A DNA stretch of 9,749 nt from the NCBI GenBank assembly GCA_964471755.1, contig CAYYJM010000240.1, forward strand, positions 1 to 9,749, in the 5' to 3' direction. The notes below the pieces were generated by a model. That model made no database searches. It worked only from the letters and a program-made list of their open reading frames with translations, and was not told the origin of the DNA. Below are positions 1 through 6,545 of this stretch, piece by piece; the first letter of the stretch is position 1, and every line of letters begins with the position of its first letter. The stretch is from CAYYJM01 sp964471755 (GTDB lineage: Bacteria; Planctomycetota; Planctomycetia; Gemmatales; Gemmataceae). Both the position numbers and the translations under genes were made by a program.

Positions 1-1350
1 CTGCTGTGGTGTCAAGGCGGTGTCCAGGGCCAGCTCGGTCATGCCGAGGACGCCGTTCATCGGCGTGCGAATCTCGTGGCTCATGTTGGCCAGGAACTCG
101 CTCTTGGCCCGGCTGGCCTTCTCGGCGGCAGCCTGAGCCACCTGCAACTCGACCTCCTTGCGCTTGCCCTCGGTGATGTCGCGCGACAGGCCGAAGGTGC
201 CCATGATGTCGCCGTCGCGGTCCCGCAGCGGCATCCGCGTGGTCGAGACCCAGTCGGTGCGGCCGGCGAGCCAGACCTCCATCTCCTCGCGGTTGACCAG
301 GCCGGTGCCGGTCTCCATGACCTGCTGCTCGTCGCTCTGGCACTGCCGGGCGAAGTCCCGGTCGTAGAAGGCGAACATCGTCTGACCGATGGCGTCCATG
401 GGATCGTCCAGGCCGAAGCGGCTGGCCAGGGCCCGATTGATGCGCAGGAACCGACCCTCCAGGTCCTTGAAGTAGATGCTGTCGGGGATGTTGTCCATGA
501 GCATAGATAGCAGGTAGCGTTCCTGACTGAGGGCGTCCTCGGCTCGCTTGCTCGCGCTGATGTCGGAGAGGACGCCGTCGAGCAGGATCAGACCGCGCGG
601 ATCGATGGCGACGCGGACGTTGTCATGGACCCAGTGGATCGAGCCATCCGGCCAGGCGATGCGGTATTCCAGCTGGGCGGTCTGTCCCGCCGTCAACTCG
701 CCGTGCGCGTCGTTGAGCGCGGCAAGCAGACTGGCGGTCCACTCATCCCAGATCGATCGATCCTGCTTGTCGATCTGGCCCCACCAGATGGGCGGTTGAG
801 CCTTGAAGACCTCGCCGGGGTGCCCCTTGATGCGAGTCACCACGGGGGAGATGTAGAGGAACTTCCAGACCCCGTCGCGGTCGATCTGGGCGCTGTACAG
901 GCAATCGGAGACGGACGCCAGGACACGGCGTAGTTCCTGTTCCTTGCGTTGCAGGCGGGCGTTGGTCTCGGCCTGCTCGCGCATGTCGCGCGCGGTGATC
1001 AGGGCGAGCGTCTTGGGGCGGACGTGCAGTCGAGCGATGGAGACGTTGACGGTGATCCAGATGTCGCCCTTGATGCGCAGTGAGTAGCCTTCCTTGGCAT
1101 GGTGGATCATCGACACGTTGGCGGCGGCGCGAATGTTGGGAGCGTTCGGCCCGGACCCGGTCGAGCCACCGAAGCGAATCCAGTGAGCGACGGGATGAGC
1201 CAGAAGCTCGGCCTGCGTCAGACCGGTCAGGCGCTCGGCCATGGGATTGACGGCCAGCAACTGGTCGGTATCGGGGTCCATCAAGAAGAGAGCGTCCCCT
1301 GCTTCCCGAAAGAGGGCCAGTCCAAGCCCCTCGAAGTTCTCAATGTTCAT
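1..1350 (-). CDS. PAS-domain sensor histidine kinase, N-terminal 450 residues (3' end outside window)
   Basis: This is the N-terminal part of a sensor histidine kinase that would pass a signal by autophosphorylation on histidine and transfer to a response regulator. The frame is open from the ATG at 1350 to the window edge, so the gene is cut by the window and not broken. Translation shows three PAS-like modules: residues about 10-120 (weak), about 143-268 (ending in a PAC-like LEYRIAWPDGS...GVLSDIS), and about 280-395 (DNIPDSIYFKDLEGRF...GTFGLSRDIT). A short charged helical linker follows, then a HisKA box SHEIRTPMNGVLGM with the phosphoacceptor His at residue 425. I see no signal peptide or membrane segment, so the sensing part is probably cytosolic. 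The HEIRTPMNGV style of box is frequent in hybrid kinases, so receiver or HPt domains may follow. The ligand cannot be deduced. The Shine-Dalgarno is weak. No other in-frame start was found in the first 45 bases upstream. Confidence 0.93.
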   Translation of the reverse strand, partial: MNIENFEGLGLALFREAGDALFLMDPDTDQLLAVNPMAERLTGLTQAELLAHPVAHWIRFGGSTGSGPNAPNIRAAANVSMIHHAKEGYSLRIKGDIWITVNVSIARLHVRPKTLALITARDMREQAETNARLQRKEQELRRVLASVSDCLYSAQIDRDGVWKFLYISPVVTRIKGHPGEVFKAQPPIWWGQIDKQDRSIWDEWTASLLAALNDAHGELTAGQTAQLEYRIAWPDGSIHWVHDNVRVAIDPRGLILLDGVLSDISASKRAEDALSQERYLLSMLMDNIPDSIYFKDLEGRFLRINRALASRFGLDDPMDAIGQTMFAFYDRDFARQCQSDEQQVMETGTGLVNREEMEVWLAGRTDWVSTTRMPLRDRDGDIMGTFGLSRDITEGKRKEVELQVAQAAAEKASRAKSEFLANMSHEIRTPMNGVLGMTELALDTALTPQQ

Positions 1351-1408
1351 GCGCCATGCTCGCCCGGGCGATGGGTATGCGCAGGGCCATAAGCGCTCAG
1401 CGTGCCCA

Positions 1409-1420
1409 CCTGAATTCAGG
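1409..1420. promoter_or_regulatory. 12-bp perfect palindrome upstream of the sensor kinase
   Basis: The sequence cctgaattcagg is a perfect 12-bp palindrome lying about 60 bases upstream of the kinase start, in the 187-base spacer between tsf and the kinase. On the minus strand it lies downstream of a weak promoter-like pair (TTGCAC, 18 bases, TAGCCT), so it could be an operator for a dimeric regulator. A palindrome this short can arise by chance, and nothing else supports the role. Confidence 0.2.
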
Positions 1421-1492
1421 CTACCGTTCGACAAGGTGGAGGTGCAAGGAAAAAGCGAAAGATGAGAAGAGAACAGGAGACCCGACCAGGGC

Positions 1493-1524
1493 TCCGTGAT
1501 CCGTCGTGGCTGACGGATCACGGA
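1493..1524 (-). terminator. Hairpin after tsf, probable transcription terminator
   Basis: A 13-bp perfect stem (1493-1505 with 1512-1524) closes a 6-base loop, starting 14 bases after the tsf stop codon. Across one mismatch, three further G-C pairs (1489-1491 with 1526-1528) extend it. On the transcribed strand the hairpin is followed by a pyrimidine-rich stretch and not a clean U-run, so it is an atypical intrinsic terminator. It may also act as a 3'-end stabiliser. Its place at the end of rpsB-tsf, before an unrelated kinase gene, fits an operon end. Confidence 0.65.
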
Positions 1525-1537
1525 ACCCGGTTGATCA

Positions 1538-2386
1538 TCAGCCCTGCGTCGCGGACGATTCGCCCACCTTGTAGCGGACGAAGTTGAGCAGCTTCAGACC
1601 GTGCTTGCTGAGCAACTGCTCGATGGTGACGCTCTCGTCCTTGACGAACGGTTGCTCGTTGAGGACGTTGTCCTTGAGGAAGGCCTGGACCTTGCCCTCG
1701 GCAATCTTCTCCTGGAGCTGGGCCGGCTTGCCCGTGGCGGCCGCGGCCGCACGAGCGATCTCACGCTCACGATCGAGAATCGCCGCCGGCATCTGATCAC
1801 GAAGAGCGGCCAGCGGGTTCTTGAAGGCGATGTGCATGCACACGTCCTTCAGAACCTGCGGGTCCGTCGGCGTGCCCTCGACCAGGAGCAGCACACCGAC
1901 CGTGCCGTCGTGGTGGATGTAGCTGCCGCAGGTGCCCTGGAAGCGGGCGAAGCGAGCGACCTTCATGTTCTCGCGGATCAGGCCGACCAGCTCGGCGACC
2001 TTGTCCTTGACGGTATGCTTCGGATCGCTGACCAGCTTCTCGCCCTGGAGCTGCTCGACCGTGGTGGCCTGGCTGCCGGCCGCGACCCGGGCGATCTCGG
2101 CGACCATGGCCTGGAAGGCCTCGTTCTTGGTCACCGGGCTGGTTTCGCAGCGCACCTCGACGATGGCGGCGAGTTTCTTCGCCGGGTCGATGAAGACGCC
2201 GATACGGCCCTCGCCGGCCTCGCGGCTGCTGAATTTCTCGGTGATCTGCGAGTTCTTGGCTCGCATGATCTCGATGGCCTTTTCGATGTTGCCGTTGGCC
2301 TCGGCCAGGGCGGCGGAACAGTCCTTGAACGGGGCACCGGTCCGGTCACGCAGGGCCTTGACGTCGGCAGCGGAAACATTGCTCAT
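1538..2386 (-). CDS. tsf: Translation elongation factor Ts
   Basis: EF-Ts is the cytosolic guanine-nucleotide exchange factor that releases GDP from EF-Tu. The 282-residue product matches the usual length (about 280-300). The N-terminal domain is clear: VSAADVKALRDRTGAPFKDC followed by SAALAEANGNIEKAIE (residues 4-39). The core follows, with IVEVRCETSPV (75-85), the dimerisation-domain type segment ARFQGTCGSYIHHDG (147-161), and the C-terminal VTIEQLLSKHGLKLLNFVRYKVGE. One oddity is that the usual TDFV motif, whose Asp and Phe reach into EF-Tu near the Mg2+ site, reads TSPV here (residues 82-85). I recall similar CESAPV-like segments in planctomycetes, so this is probably a lineage trait and not a defect. 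It follows rpsB by 149 bases, the classical rpsB-tsf pair, and presumably shares its promoter. The ATG at 2386 has only a distant GAGG upstream. Confidence 0.97.
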   Translation of the reverse strand: MSNVSAADVKALRDRTGAPFKDCSAALAEANGNIEKAIEIMRAKNSQITEKFSSREAGEGRIGVFIDPAKKLAAIVEVRCETSPVTKNEAFQAMVAEIARVAAGSQATTVEQLQGEKLVSDPKHTVKDKVAELVGLIRENMKVARFARFQGTCGSYIHHDGTVGVLLLVEGTPTDPQVLKDVCMHIAFKNPLAALRDQMPAAILDREREIARAAAAATGKPAQLQEKIAEGKVQAFLKDNVLNEQPFVKDESVTIEQLLSKHGLKLLNFVRYKVGESSATQG

Positions 2387-2412
2387 GGGTGCGGTATCCT
2401 CAATCAGTCAAA

Positions 2413-2495
2413 GGCGAGCCGGCAGCGTCAGCGATCGGAGTTCTGTCTTCGGCACTCGAAGCGTAGACTCCGGTCGCTGACGCTCCCGGCTCGCC
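2413..2495. repeat. Long inverted repeat (29-bp arms) in the rpsB-tsf spacer
   Basis: Positions 2413-2441 and 2467-2495 are reverse complements over 29 bases with two mismatches. The 25-base loop contains a smaller perfect hairpin (cttcg gcact cgaag). In the rpsB-tsf transcript this would fold into a very stable stem 26 bases ahead of the tsf start. Each arm is a copy of the same GC-rich unit that is also repeated in tandem next door, which points to an REP-like extragenic element and not a simple terminator. There is no U-run. Confidence 0.85.
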
Positions 2496-2528
2496 GGATT
2501 CCGGTCGCTGACGCTCCCGGTTCGCCGG
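2470..2528. repeat. Two tandem copies of a 28-bp GC-rich repeat
   Basis: Positions 2470-2497 and 2501-2528 are identical at 27 of 28 bases with a period of 31. Both contain the core cggtcgctgacgctcccgg. The second copy ends seven bases from the rpsB stop codon on the 3' side of that gene. A third copy in opposite orientation is at 2413-2438 (24 of 26 bases). I recall similar extragenic elements in planctomycete genomes, but this needs a genome-wide count. Confidence 0.85.
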
Positions 2529-2535
2529 GATGTCC

Positions 2536-3429
2536 TTATTCAACGACAACCGACGGGCCCGCTTCGTTCGCGGGTCCCGACTCACGGGGTGCCTGCGATG
2601 GCACTTCACGACGGCGTTGGCCCTGCGACTGTGGCACAGCGTCGGCCGACAGGGCCGCCCGGCCTTCCAGGATCGAGTCGGCCAATTTGCCGATGATCAG
2701 CTCGATCGAGCGAATCGAATCGTCGTTGCCCGGGATGGGCAGATCGACCGTATCGGGGTCGCTGTCCGTGTCGATCAGCGAGACGACGGCGACGCCCATG
2801 CGCTGGGCCTCGCGGACGGCGATGTGTTCGCGGCGTGGATCGACCACGACGAGCGCCTCGGGCAGCCGGTTCATCTCGCGGATGCCGGACAGGTTGCGCT
2901 GGATCTTGGTCAGTTCACGGCTCAGCGTCGAGACCATCTTCTTGCTGTAGCCACGGATCGGCGCGTTCTCCGGAGCCCGCGTCAGATCGAGCTTGCCGGA
3001 ATCGGTGAGCATCGTCTTCATGTAGGCGGGAAGGTCCACCTTGGCGGGATTCTCGCCGACGGGGAGCCACATCGCCTCGAGTTCCTGCAACCGCTTGAGT
3101 CGGTCGCGGATGGTGCGGTAGTTGGTCAGGGTGCCGCCCAGCCAGCGTTCGTTGACGAAGGGCATCTGACAGCGTGCCGCTTCGCGCTCGACGGTTTCCT
3201 TGGCCTGGCGTTTGGTGCCGACGAAGAGGATCAGCTTGCCCTGGCTGGCGACGGTCGACAGATAGCGGTGAGCCCGCAGCAGACCGCGCACCGTTTCGCG
3301 CAGGTCGATGATGTGAATCAGGTTGCGTTTGCCGTAGATGTACGGCCGCATTTTCGGGTTCCAGCGACTGGCACGATGGCCATAGTGAACGCCGGCCTCG
3401 ATCAAATCCTTTACCTGAACGACTGCCAC
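2536..3429 (-). CDS. rpsB: 30S ribosomal protein S2
   Basis: S2 is a small-subunit ribosomal protein needed for recruiting S1 and for initiation. The product begins MAVVQVKDLIEAGVHYGH, the family's normal N-terminus, then RWNPKMRPYIYGKRNLIHIIDL (22-43), FVGTKRQAKE (69-78), RWLGGTLTNYRTI (95-107), LPEALVVVDP (189-198) and the GNDDSIRSIELI segment (234-245). I chose the GTG at 3429 because GGGAGG lies 7 bases upstream and the family start aligns there. The frame happens to stay open for a further 635 codons through pgpH, which is not coding. Length is 297 residues against about 240-260 usually. The excess is an insertion of about 29 residues between LEA (117-119) and SKKM (162-165), in the coiled-coil region, and a low-complexity tail of about 40 residues after EGRA. 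It has its own strong promoter and precedes tsf. Confidence 0.97.
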   Translation of the reverse strand: MAVVQVKDLIEAGVHYGHRASRWNPKMRPYIYGKRNLIHIIDLRETVRGLLRAHRYLSTVASQGKLILFVGTKRQAKETVEREAARCQMPFVNERWLGGTLTNYRTIRDRLKRLQELEAMWLPVGENPAKVDLPAYMKTMLTDSGKLDLTRAPENAPIRGYSKKMVSTLSRELTKIQRNLSGIREMNRLPEALVVVDPRREHIAVREAQRMGVAVVSLIDTDSDPDTVDLPIPGNDDSIRSIELIIGKLADSILEGRAALSADAVPQSQGQRRREVPSQAPRESGPANEAGPSVVVE

Positions 3430-3436
3430 GCAGTAG

Positions 3437-3442
3437 CCTCCC
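3437..3442 (-). promoter_or_regulatory. Ribosome binding site that fixes the rpsB GTG start
   Basis: GGGAGG on the minus strand stands 7 bases before the GTG at 3429. It decides the start, since the open frame continues far upstream without interruption. Confidence 0.85.
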
Positions 3443-3488
3443 GTCCGATTGTCGGACTGACCAGTAAAGATGGGCCCGAATCTGGGCC
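3443..3488 (-). promoter_or_regulatory. Structured rpsB leader (two small hairpins)
   Basis: Between the promoter and the start, the transcript can form two hairpins. One is a 5-bp GC stem at 3473-3488 with a 6-base loop. The other is a 6-bp stem with a 3-base loop at 3443-3457 that directly abuts the Shine-Dalgarno GGGAGG. In many bacteria the S2 protein represses its own mRNA through a leader structure. A comparable control here is an inference from position only. Confidence 0.4.
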
Positions 3489-3510
3489 GGTCCAGTTGAG
3501 AGAAGTTTGT

Positions 3511-3539
3511 ATTGTAGTCGCCACGATACCGATGGTCAA
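3511..3539 (-). promoter_or_regulatory. Sigma-70-type promoter of rpsB-tsf
   Basis: On the minus strand TTGACC (3534-3539) is followed by exactly 17 bases and TACAAT (3511-3516), each one mismatch from the consensus hexamers. The predicted start is near 3505, giving a leader of about 75 bases before the rpsB GTG. It lies 30 bases after the pgpH stop, and I see no terminator between, so read-through from pgpH is possible as well. Confidence 0.85.
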
Positions 3540-3569
3540 ACGCGCCGCTCGCCAGGTATTCGCCGGCAC

Positions 3570-5372
3570 TCACGCCGACTTGCGCTGCTCGACCGGGCTC
3601 GGCTCCGGATACTTGATCCGCGAGTGATACAGGGCGATCAGGCCCGTGCACAGGGCTTCCTCGACCTGGCGCAGCTCGGTCAGCGTCAGGCCGCATTCCT
3701 CGAACTGACCGTCGAGCAGTCGCTTCATGACCATGTCGCGAACGAGCTTGCGCAGGCTGCCCGGCGTCGGCGAGGCCAGGGCACGCGAGGCGCTCTCGAC
3801 ACAGTCGGACAGCATGACGATGGCGTTCTCGCGCGTCTGCGGCTTCGGTCCCGGATAACGGAAGGTCGGCTCCAGCGGATTCGGCTGCCCCTCGCCCAGA
3901 GCGCTGGGGGCGGTCCCCTCGCTCTCCTGCTGCTTGAGCGCCTGCCGATAGAAATACTCGACCAGAGTCGTGCCGTGATGCTGCAGGATGAAGTCGATGA
4001 TCGGTCGCGGTAAACCGTACTGCTCGGCCAGGGCGACACCGTCCTTGACGTGGCCGATGATGATCAGCGTACTCAGGGCCGGTTCCAGTTGATCGTGCCG
4101 ATTCTCGCCGGTCTGATTCTCGACGAAGTAGTGCGGCTTGAGCATCTTGCCGATGTCGTGGAAGTAGCTGCCGACACGGACCAGGAGCGGATTCGCGCCG
4201 ATGACCTCGGCGGCCGGCTCGGCCAGCGTCGCGACGGTCATCGAGTGCGTGTACGTTCCCGGAGCGCGACGAACGAGTTCCTGCAAGAGCGGATGCGAGC
4301 CGTCGGACAGTTCTAGCAGACTCACGTCCGTTACGATCGAGAAGGCCCGCTCGATGAGCGGCAGCAGTCCGGAGACGAGGAAGCCGGCCAGGGTGCCCCA
4401 GAACAGGCCGCGGAACGAATCGCAGGCGATCAGCCACCAGGCCTGGTTGGTGTACAGTTCCGTGGCCACCGTCATGGCCAGGTAGGCCAGGCCGGAGACG
4501 AAACCGACCTCGACCAGGCGCGTCCGGGTGCGGACGCTGCGCAGAACGAGAATCGCCGTCGCCTGACCACCCATCGCGATGAGCAGATCGCTCAGTCGGC
4601 CGTTGAGCGTGATGATCATCGCCAGGGTCAGCGAGATCGACATCAGCAAGGCGAAGGGCGGATTGTAGGCGATGGTCATGATCAGGGCCGTTACCGTCAG
4701 CGGCACGAGAACGGCCTGCCACGGAGCGGCACCCAGGAACAGACCCAGCACCAGCGTCAGCACGACCAGAGCGCAGACACCGACGACCTTGGGCAGACTG
4801 TGGGCCAGGGCGGTCTGGAAGCGGGCGACGTAGATGACGACGACGGCACAGAGCAGGGAGAAGATGAGGAACAGGGAAATCCCCCGCCGGACGTGATCGG
4901 AGCCGTCTCGACCGGCCAGGAAGGCCCGCGTCTCCTCGTGCAGGTGGGCGAGCTGCCCCTCGGTGATCGGTTGGCCGCGCTGCACCAGCAGGGTGCCGAG
5001 CGGGAACTTCTCCTTGACCGCCTGGACGCTGCGCCGGGCCCGATCGCAGGCGGCGGCGTTGCGGCGTTCCTCCGGTGGCAGATTCTCCACGGCCTCGTCG
5101 CGTTCGCGATCCGTCTTGGCCTGATTGACCACCTCGAAGGTGACACGCGCCCGTAGATCGTGCGGGCAGATCTCGCCGACACGGTAGCTCTGGACCGGCC
5201 CGGCATAGAAGGCCAGCAGGGCGGCACAGAGGGCCGTCAGCAGCACGGCACTGAGCCGGAGCAGAACGTCCCGATCCCAGAGGTGGGGCAGCATCGGTGC
5301 CTCGCTCCGTGAGGAGCGCCGCCGACCGTCCCACTGGCCCAGACGCGGAGATTTCTTTATGGGTCCGAACAT
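3570..5372 (-). CDS. pgpH: HDIG-domain membrane phosphodiesterase, PgpH type (c-di-AMP)
   Basis: This 600-residue membrane protein has the PgpH layout. A first transmembrane helix (about 37-57) leads to an extracytoplasmic domain (about 58-160), then a 7TMR-HD block of hydrophobic helices (about 163-340), then a cytosolic HD domain. Expected metal ligands are present: H376 (THSM), H405-D406 (FHDIGK), H441 (GHVKDG), H465-H466 (QHHGTT) and D523 (LSDCVE). Characterised family members hydrolyse c-di-AMP to pApA. That substrate is inferred by family. The extracytoplasmic part is short: it keeps the start (SYRVGEICPHD) and the end (FPLGTLLVQRGQPITEGQL) of the usual 7TMR-HDED domain but lacks most of the middle. 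The ATG at 5372 gives an N-terminus with a basic cytosolic leader. The internal Met at 5294 has a better Shine-Dalgarno (GAGG, 5 bases) and is an alternative. It lies 44 bases after phoH, its usual partner gene. Confidence 0.92.
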   Translation of the reverse strand: MFGPIKKSPRLGQWDGRRRSSRSEAPMLPHLWDRDVLLRLSAVLLTALCAALLAFYAGPVQSYRVGEICPHDLRARVTFEVVNQAKTDRERDEAVENLPPEERRNAAACDRARRSVQAVKEKFPLGTLLVQRGQPITEGQLAHLHEETRAFLAGRDGSDHVRRGISLFLIFSLLCAVVVIYVARFQTALAHSLPKVVGVCALVVLTLVLGLFLGAAPWQAVLVPLTVTALIMTIAYNPPFALLMSISLTLAMIITLNGRLSDLLIAMGGQATAILVLRSVRTRTRLVEVGFVSGLAYLAMTVATELYTNQAWWLIACDSFRGLFWGTLAGFLVSGLLPLIERAFSIVTDVSLLELSDGSHPLLQELVRRAPGTYTHSMTVATLAEPAAEVIGANPLLVRVGSYFHDIGKMLKPHYFVENQTGENRHDQLEPALSTLIIIGHVKDGVALAEQYGLPRPIIDFILQHHGTTLVEYFYRQALKQQESEGTAPSALGEGQPNPLEPTFRYPGPKPQTRENAIVMLSDCVESASRALASPTPGSLRKLVRDMVMKRLLDGQFEECGLTLTELRQVEEALCTGLIALYHSRIKYPEPSPVEQRKSA

Positions 5373-5416
5373 AGGCGTTTTCGGAGTCCGTTCCGAGCAG
5401 CGCCGGAATGGCCTCC

Positions 5417-6394
5417 TCAGCTACTCCTTTTCCTGGAGGGTTTGTCCTCCTCGTACGCCTTCAGCACGCGCGCCACGAGGGGGTTGCGGACGATGTCGTG
5501 CTCGTCCAGATAAACCAGTGCCACGCCTTCGACGTTCTTCAGCCGTTGCAGGGCGTCGATCAGACCGCTGCGCGTGTGAGGCGGCAGATCGGTCTGCGTC
5601 ACATCGCCCGTCGCGATGATCTTCGAGTTGGTCCCCATTCGAGTCAGGAACATCTTCATCTGGGGAATGGTCGTGTTCTGTCCCTCGTCGAGGATGATGA
5701 CCGCGTTGGACAGGGTTCGGCCACGCATATAGGCCAGGGGTGCGACCTCGATGATGTCGTTGTCCAGATAGCGCTTGACCTGCTCAGGCTCCATCAGGTC
5801 GTTCAGGGCGTCGAACAGGGGCCGCAGATACGGATTGATCTTGGCGACCATGTCGCCGGGCAGATAGCCGAGCCGTTCGCCGGCCTCGACCGCGGGCCGA
5901 ACCAGGACGATCTTCTTGACCTGCGACTGCCGCAGCAGACTGACGGCCATGCCGACGGCGAGGTAGGTCTTGCCCGTGCCGGCCGGGCCGACACAGAGGG
6001 TCATGTCGTTTTCCTTCATCGCCTTGACATATCGGGCCTGCCCATCGGTACGCGGCCGGAGATAGCGACTGCTACCGACGCTCGGTGCGGCCGTCTGCTC
6101 CGGCGCATCGCCAATGCCTTCGAGCCGCTCGCCGCCCTGCAAGACCACTTCGAGTACGGTACGAACGTCCTCCTGCGTCAGGCCGCCTTGCTGTCGCAGG
6201 ATCCGACGCAGCTCGTCGAAGATTCGCTGAGCAAGGGCACACTGATCGGCGGTTCCCTTGACGAGGATCTGATCGCCCCGACCGACGACCTGGGCACCGA
6301 GCGTCGTGCGGATGTCACGCAGAAACTGATCGCGGCTGCCGAACAGCAGCATCGCCTCGTCACGGCTATCGAGCTGGATGGTCAACTCGGTCAT
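5417..6394 (-). CDS. phoH: PhoH-family ATPase (YbeZ-like)
   Basis: The product is a cytosolic P-loop ATPase of the PhoH/YbeZ family, linked elsewhere to RNA processing together with YbeY. With the start at 6394 (MTELTIQLDS) it has 325 residues, normal for the family. An N-terminal KH-like region (about 1-75) precedes the ATPase core. The core has Walker A GPAGTGKT at 136-143, RPAVEAGERLGYLPGD at 166-181, Walker B VIILDE at 232-237 and TGDVTQTDLP at 262-271. The Walker B segment reads DEGQNTT where most family members have DEAQNTT. I chose ATG 6394 because GAGG lies 8 bases upstream and the family N-terminus fits. An open frame from 6463 adds 23 residues without family character. Its neighbour pgpH follows by 44 bases, as in many Firmicutes, but the usual ybeY is not next to it here. 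Confidence 0.93.
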   Translation of the reverse strand: MTELTIQLDSRDEAMLLFGSRDQFLRDIRTTLGAQVVGRGDQILVKGTADQCALAQRIFDELRRILRQQGGLTQEDVRTVLEVVLQGGERLEGIGDAPEQTAAPSVGSSRYLRPRTDGQARYVKAMKENDMTLCVGPAGTGKTYLAVGMAVSLLRQSQVKKIVLVRPAVEAGERLGYLPGDMVAKINPYLRPLFDALNDLMEPEQVKRYLDNDIIEVAPLAYMRGRTLSNAVIILDEGQNTTIPQMKMFLTRMGTNSKIIATGDVTQTDLPPHTRSGLIDALQRLKNVEGVALVYLDEHDIVRNPLVARVLKAYEEDKPSRKRSS

Positions 6395-6515
6395 CGGGTT
6401 CCTCGCTCCTCCTGGATTCAATGCCATACGAAAACCAGACGCTGGCCGCAAGACGAGGTTCACGACAGCGGCCGATCTGGAAGACCGGGCAGACTGCGAG
6501 ACAAAATGGGAGAAC

Positions 6516-6533
6516 GAGGCGACGGGCCGCCTC
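6516..6533 (-). terminator. Weak hairpin after cdsA
   Basis: A 6-bp GC stem (gaggcg with cgcctc) with a 6-base loop begins 13 bases after the cdsA stop codon, followed on the transcribed strand by a T-containing stretch (GTTCTCCCATTTTG). It is a weak terminator candidate. The 151-base spacer (6395-6545) also has a poor promoter-like pair, TTGCGG and TATGGC 17 bases apart, ahead of phoH. Together these hint that phoH-pgpH may be a separate transcription unit from purA-uppS-cdsA. Confidence 0.3.
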
Positions 6534-6545
6534 CCCGCCAGAATT

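Noticed and set aside
1601..2950. A 449-codon plus-strand open frame.
   Set aside because: It is antisense to tsf and rpsB, whose products are unmistakable. The openness follows from GC-rich third positions.
3430..5334. A 635-codon in-frame extension upstream of rpsB, which would give a 932-residue fusion.
   Set aside because: It lies in an alternative frame of pgpH, has no family character, and the rpsB start is fixed by a Shine-Dalgarno, a promoter and the normal S2 N-terminus.
5411..5416. Strong Shine-Dalgarno AGGAGG just after phoH, 39 bases before the pgpH ATG.
   Set aside because: No ATG, GTG or TTG lies at a suitable distance. Only an ATT follows, in another frame, so it is not assigned to a gene.
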